Source: Candidatus Jettenia caeni (GTDB lineage Bacteria > Planctomycetota > Brocadiia > Brocadiales > Brocadiaceae). From it: DNA of 64,000 bases. The DNA lies in the NCBI GenBank assembly GCA_000296795.1, contig BAFH01000003.1, forward strand, positions 1,550,401 through 1,614,400, read 5' to 3'. Positions 62,210 through 64,000 of this stretch are shown piece after piece. A program made the translations under genes and the position numbers. How positions within the stretch are numbered: position 1 is the first letter of the stretch; each line of letters opens with the position of its first letter. Below the pieces are notes generated by a model. It did not search any database. It had not been told where the DNA came from and saw nothing but the letters and a program-made list of their open reading frames with translations.

Positions 62210-62347
62210 CTGAAACGCCTGGAGAGATACAAGATTTTGCAATGGTAGAGATGCAAGATTTTGCGTCTCTACCTAATCCCGTAGGGATGTTATGATTATA
62301 GCATTTCTGAAATCATTAGAAAAATTTGATCGTGAACAATTTGAGAT
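62210..62347. repeat. Downstream exon region with AGAGATGC hairpin
   Basis: GTAGAGATGCAAGATTTTGC, then GTCTCTAC (about 62244-62271), is a hairpin of the type also nested in 46091-46211 and near 14250. No gene. Confidence 0.6.
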
Positions 62348-63460
62348 TTGATGAGATGGGGGGCTATGATTTTCAAAAGTCGAATCCTCATCGTAGCGTT
62401 CCTTGCACCGATCATTGATCTTACTGGTTGCATAGGCATTGGGCCACGGTTTCTGGCGCGGGACCGGTTTGATTATACCACCGCCATTTCTGACTCCTGG
62501 AAGGACCAGATGCTTCTGAATATGGTGAAGATGCGCTACGCCGATGCACCTGTTTTTCTTGATGTAAACTCTGTTATCAGCCAATATGCACTGGATAGTG
62601 TAGTTAGTGTGAACTCTTCCTGGAGCAGCCCCAAGACAGGATTTGGAGGTGGTAATATCCTCGGTATTGGTGGAATCGGAAGATACTTTGACCGACCTAC
62701 TATAACATACAGTCCCATGACAGGGGAACGATTTGCCCGGAGCCTGATGAAGCCCATTCCTCCCATTTCTCTCCTTACCATGATTCAAACCGGTTATCCT
62801 ATCGATCTGGTTTTCAGGCTCTGCATACATGCCATTAACGGGATACAGAATCGCTTCGGAGGAGGGGTGAGGGCGCGTCAGGCAGATCCTGAGTTCTATC
62901 CTTTGCTTGAGAGGATGAGAAAAGTTCAGAGTGAGGGAGTTATGGGGATGCGGGTAAAAAAAATAGATAAAGAAGAGGCCTCTCTCGAGATCTTTTTCCG
63001 TGAGAGGGCAGATCAAACAATGGCAGAGGATATCCGCGCTATCAGAAATATCCTTGGCCTCGACCCTAACGTAAAAGAATTCAAGGTAATCTATGGCTCT
63101 TTTTCCCCAAGTGACAAAGAAGTCGCTATTCTTACCCGGTCGATTTTAGAGATTATTTCTGATTTGGCTTCTTATATTGATGTGCCCGATGTACATGTGG
63201 CAGAGAAACGCGTAAATCCGGTACTGGCGGATCAATCTGCAGGTACTCCTCCTGTGTCTCTGATTCGGATATACAGTTCTCAGGAAAAACCTTCGGATGT
63301 CTTCATTTCGGTTCCTTATCGGGGTTACTGGTTTTGGATTGACGATAAGGACTTGCCATCCAAGAGCTTGTTTTCCTCCTTGATGTTTGTCATTACCCTT
63401 ATGGAGACAGAAGGTAAAGAAGGCGCTCCGATTGTGACAATACCTGCGGGTGGTGGTTAG
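62348..63460 (+). CDS. Lipoprotein of unknown function
   Basis: 370 residues. A hydrophobic start and lipobox (IDLTGC, Cys near residue 28 from the first ATG). The body (FDYTTAISDSWKDQMLLNMVKMRYADAPVFLDV, ...GERFARSLMKPIPP...) is not a family I can name, but closely similar-looking lipoproteins are common in the envelope of Gram-negative bacteria. The end is rich in Gly (PAGGG). ATG 62348, 62351 or 62366 are all possible starts; 62366 (MIFKSRILIVAF) gives the usual lipoprotein signal length. Confidence 0.72.
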   Translation: MMRWGAMIFKSRILIVAFLAPIIDLTGCIGIGPRFLARDRFDYTTAISDSWKDQMLLNMVKMRYADAPVFLDVNSVISQYALDSVVSVNSSWSSPKTGFGGGNILGIGGIGRYFDRPTITYSPMTGERFARSLMKPIPPISLLTMIQTGYPIDLVFRLCIHAINGIQNRFGGGVRARQADPEFYPLLERMRKVQSEGVMGMRVKKIDKEEASLEIFFRERADQTMAEDIRAIRNILGLDPNVKEFKVIYGSFSPSDKEVAILTRSILEIISDLASYIDVPDVHVAEKRVNPVLADQSAGTPPVSLIRIYSSQEKPSDVFISVPYRGYWFWIDDKDLPSKSLFSSLMFVITLMETEGKEGAPIVTIPAGGG

Positions 63461-63814
63461 GTATAAATGGAATGTGTAGGAAATTCAATTCCGTAGGGTA
63501 ACCCTTTAGGGTTGCTCTCCCCCATGCATGTTCAGGCGGGGAGGAAGCAAGGCTAAAGCCTTGCCCTATCGTCTCTTGATAGGAAATAAAAGTCGCCGAA
63601 GGTCTGATTTATGTATAGGAATTTCAATGTTTTGTTGTAGGGGCAGCATTTGTCATTTTCGATGCCTGCCTCAATAGGAAAATTTCATGTAAATCTCGTG
63701 AAGAATAATAACAAAAGATGGCTTCGCCTATTCTCTTTATGTATAGGTATTATTACAACGATTTTTCTTCTTCGATGACCGCCTTGCTTTTAATAATAAA
63801 GAAAGGTACTCCCT
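63461..63814. repeat. 354-bp gap with composite repeat
   Basis: 63491-63567 is the sister of 57162-57240: GGGTAACCCTTTAGGGTTGC joined to GGAAGCAAGGCTAAAGCCTT. The rest is AT-rich without clear features. Confidence 0.7.
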
Positions 63815-64000
63815 ATGAAAAGAATGAGTTTTTTTCTGGTTGTAATTATGATACTTTTTCACATCTTGGTATTTTCGGTAATTGCACAAACAACTTCCGT
63901 TAACCAGCCCCAAACAACCGCTTCAAGTGGTCAACAAGTACAGTATATCTTGAGTATTCCCGCGATATTTACCTTTTTCATACTTATGCTGGGGCCTATC
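63815..64000 (+). CDS. Membrane protein, 3' end cut off by the window
   Basis: The frame opens at ATG 63815 (MKRMSFFLVVIMILFHILVF) with a signal-like segment ending around SVIAQTT, a polar stretch QPQTTASSGQQVQ, and a second hydrophobic segment (ILSIPAIFTFFILMLGPI) at the edge. It is an integral membrane protein or an exported protein with a following helix. The family cannot be told from 62 residues; the GPI end of the helix recalls MarC-type proteins, weakly. Confidence 0.55.
   Translation, partial: MKRMSFFLVVIMILFHILVFSVIAQTTSVNQPQTTASSGQQVQYILSIPAIFTFFILMLGPI

Noticed and set aside
62273-63016. A 247-codon minus-strand open frame opposite the 62348 lipoprotein
   Set aside because: Antisense to a gene with a good lipoprotein signal; the composition is typical of a shadow frame.

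Overview
The window looks like chromosomal DNA of an anammox planctomycete (order Brocadiales). This is inferred from gene content, because no rRNA or ribosomal protein gene is present. The pointers are a long one-strand block combining fatty-acid/polyketide enzymes with radical SAM proteins, a phytoene-desaturase-like oxidoreductase and lipid-export genes (the kind of cluster proposed for ladderane lipid synthesis), moderate-to-low GC, anaerobic-type cobalamin and menaquinone genes, and many short dispersed palindromic repeats between genes.

Layout. 1-5.8 kb: a metal-handling locus with the end of a Co/Ni-type ABC ATPase with a His-rich tail, a Cys-rich protein, and a duplicated pair (small Cys-rich protein plus outer-membrane barrel) with a double-YHS lipoprotein between the copies. 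5.8-8.1 kb: a sigma-54 activator with a PocR-like sensor, preceded by a perfect 36-bp palindrome and a (TTC)21 tract. 8.2-15.8 kb, minus strand: a YyaL/DUF255 thioredoxin-fold protein, a GT2 glycosyltransferase, Tex, and an SDH-type Clp-fold serine proteinase coupled to a 64-residue protein.

16.1-41.1 kb is the main feature: about 22 genes, all plus strand and mostly overlapping. They encode an LpxL-like acyltransferase, LolA-like and TVP38 proteins, four radical SAM proteins (two with B12-type N-terminal domains), ATP-grasp, a NodB deacetylase, two intact ketosynthases, two degenerate ketosynthases, two methyltransferases, an adenylate-forming ligase, ACP, a FabZ-like dehydratase, an MMPL exporter, a CrtI-like oxidoreductase, GT2 and PlsC. 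No ketoreductase, enoyl reductase or thioesterase is in the block. The set reads as a machine that builds a polyunsaturated ACP-bound chain, modifies it by radical chemistry, attaches it to a lipid and exports it. Ladderane synthesis is the leading hypothesis and an aryl-polyene-like lipid the main alternative. A decaying AbrB/PIN pair, a fossil of a radical SAM gene and a 122-bp element with 9-bp direct repeats have inserted into it.

41.1-50.4 kb is an accessory scar region: a decayed TPR gene and lipoprotein, tRNA-Gln(CUG) with an adjacent tyrosine recombinase remnant, a broken group II intron reverse transcriptase, toxin-antitoxin modules (one toxin cut by a repeat), an IS3 remnant, a DUF481 outer-membrane protein and a dead IS1182-type element inside a palindrome. 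50.6-58.1 kb is housekeeping and cofactor synthesis: UbiE/MenG, UbiD, Dus, and a cobalamin run (CbiX-CbiC fusion, CbiD, CbiE, CbiL) that would feed the B12-type radical SAM enzymes. 58.4-64 kb holds envelope proteins (patatin lipoprotein, DUF3313-like lipoprotein, other lipoproteins) and an ORF-less group II intron inserted one base after a perfect hairpin.
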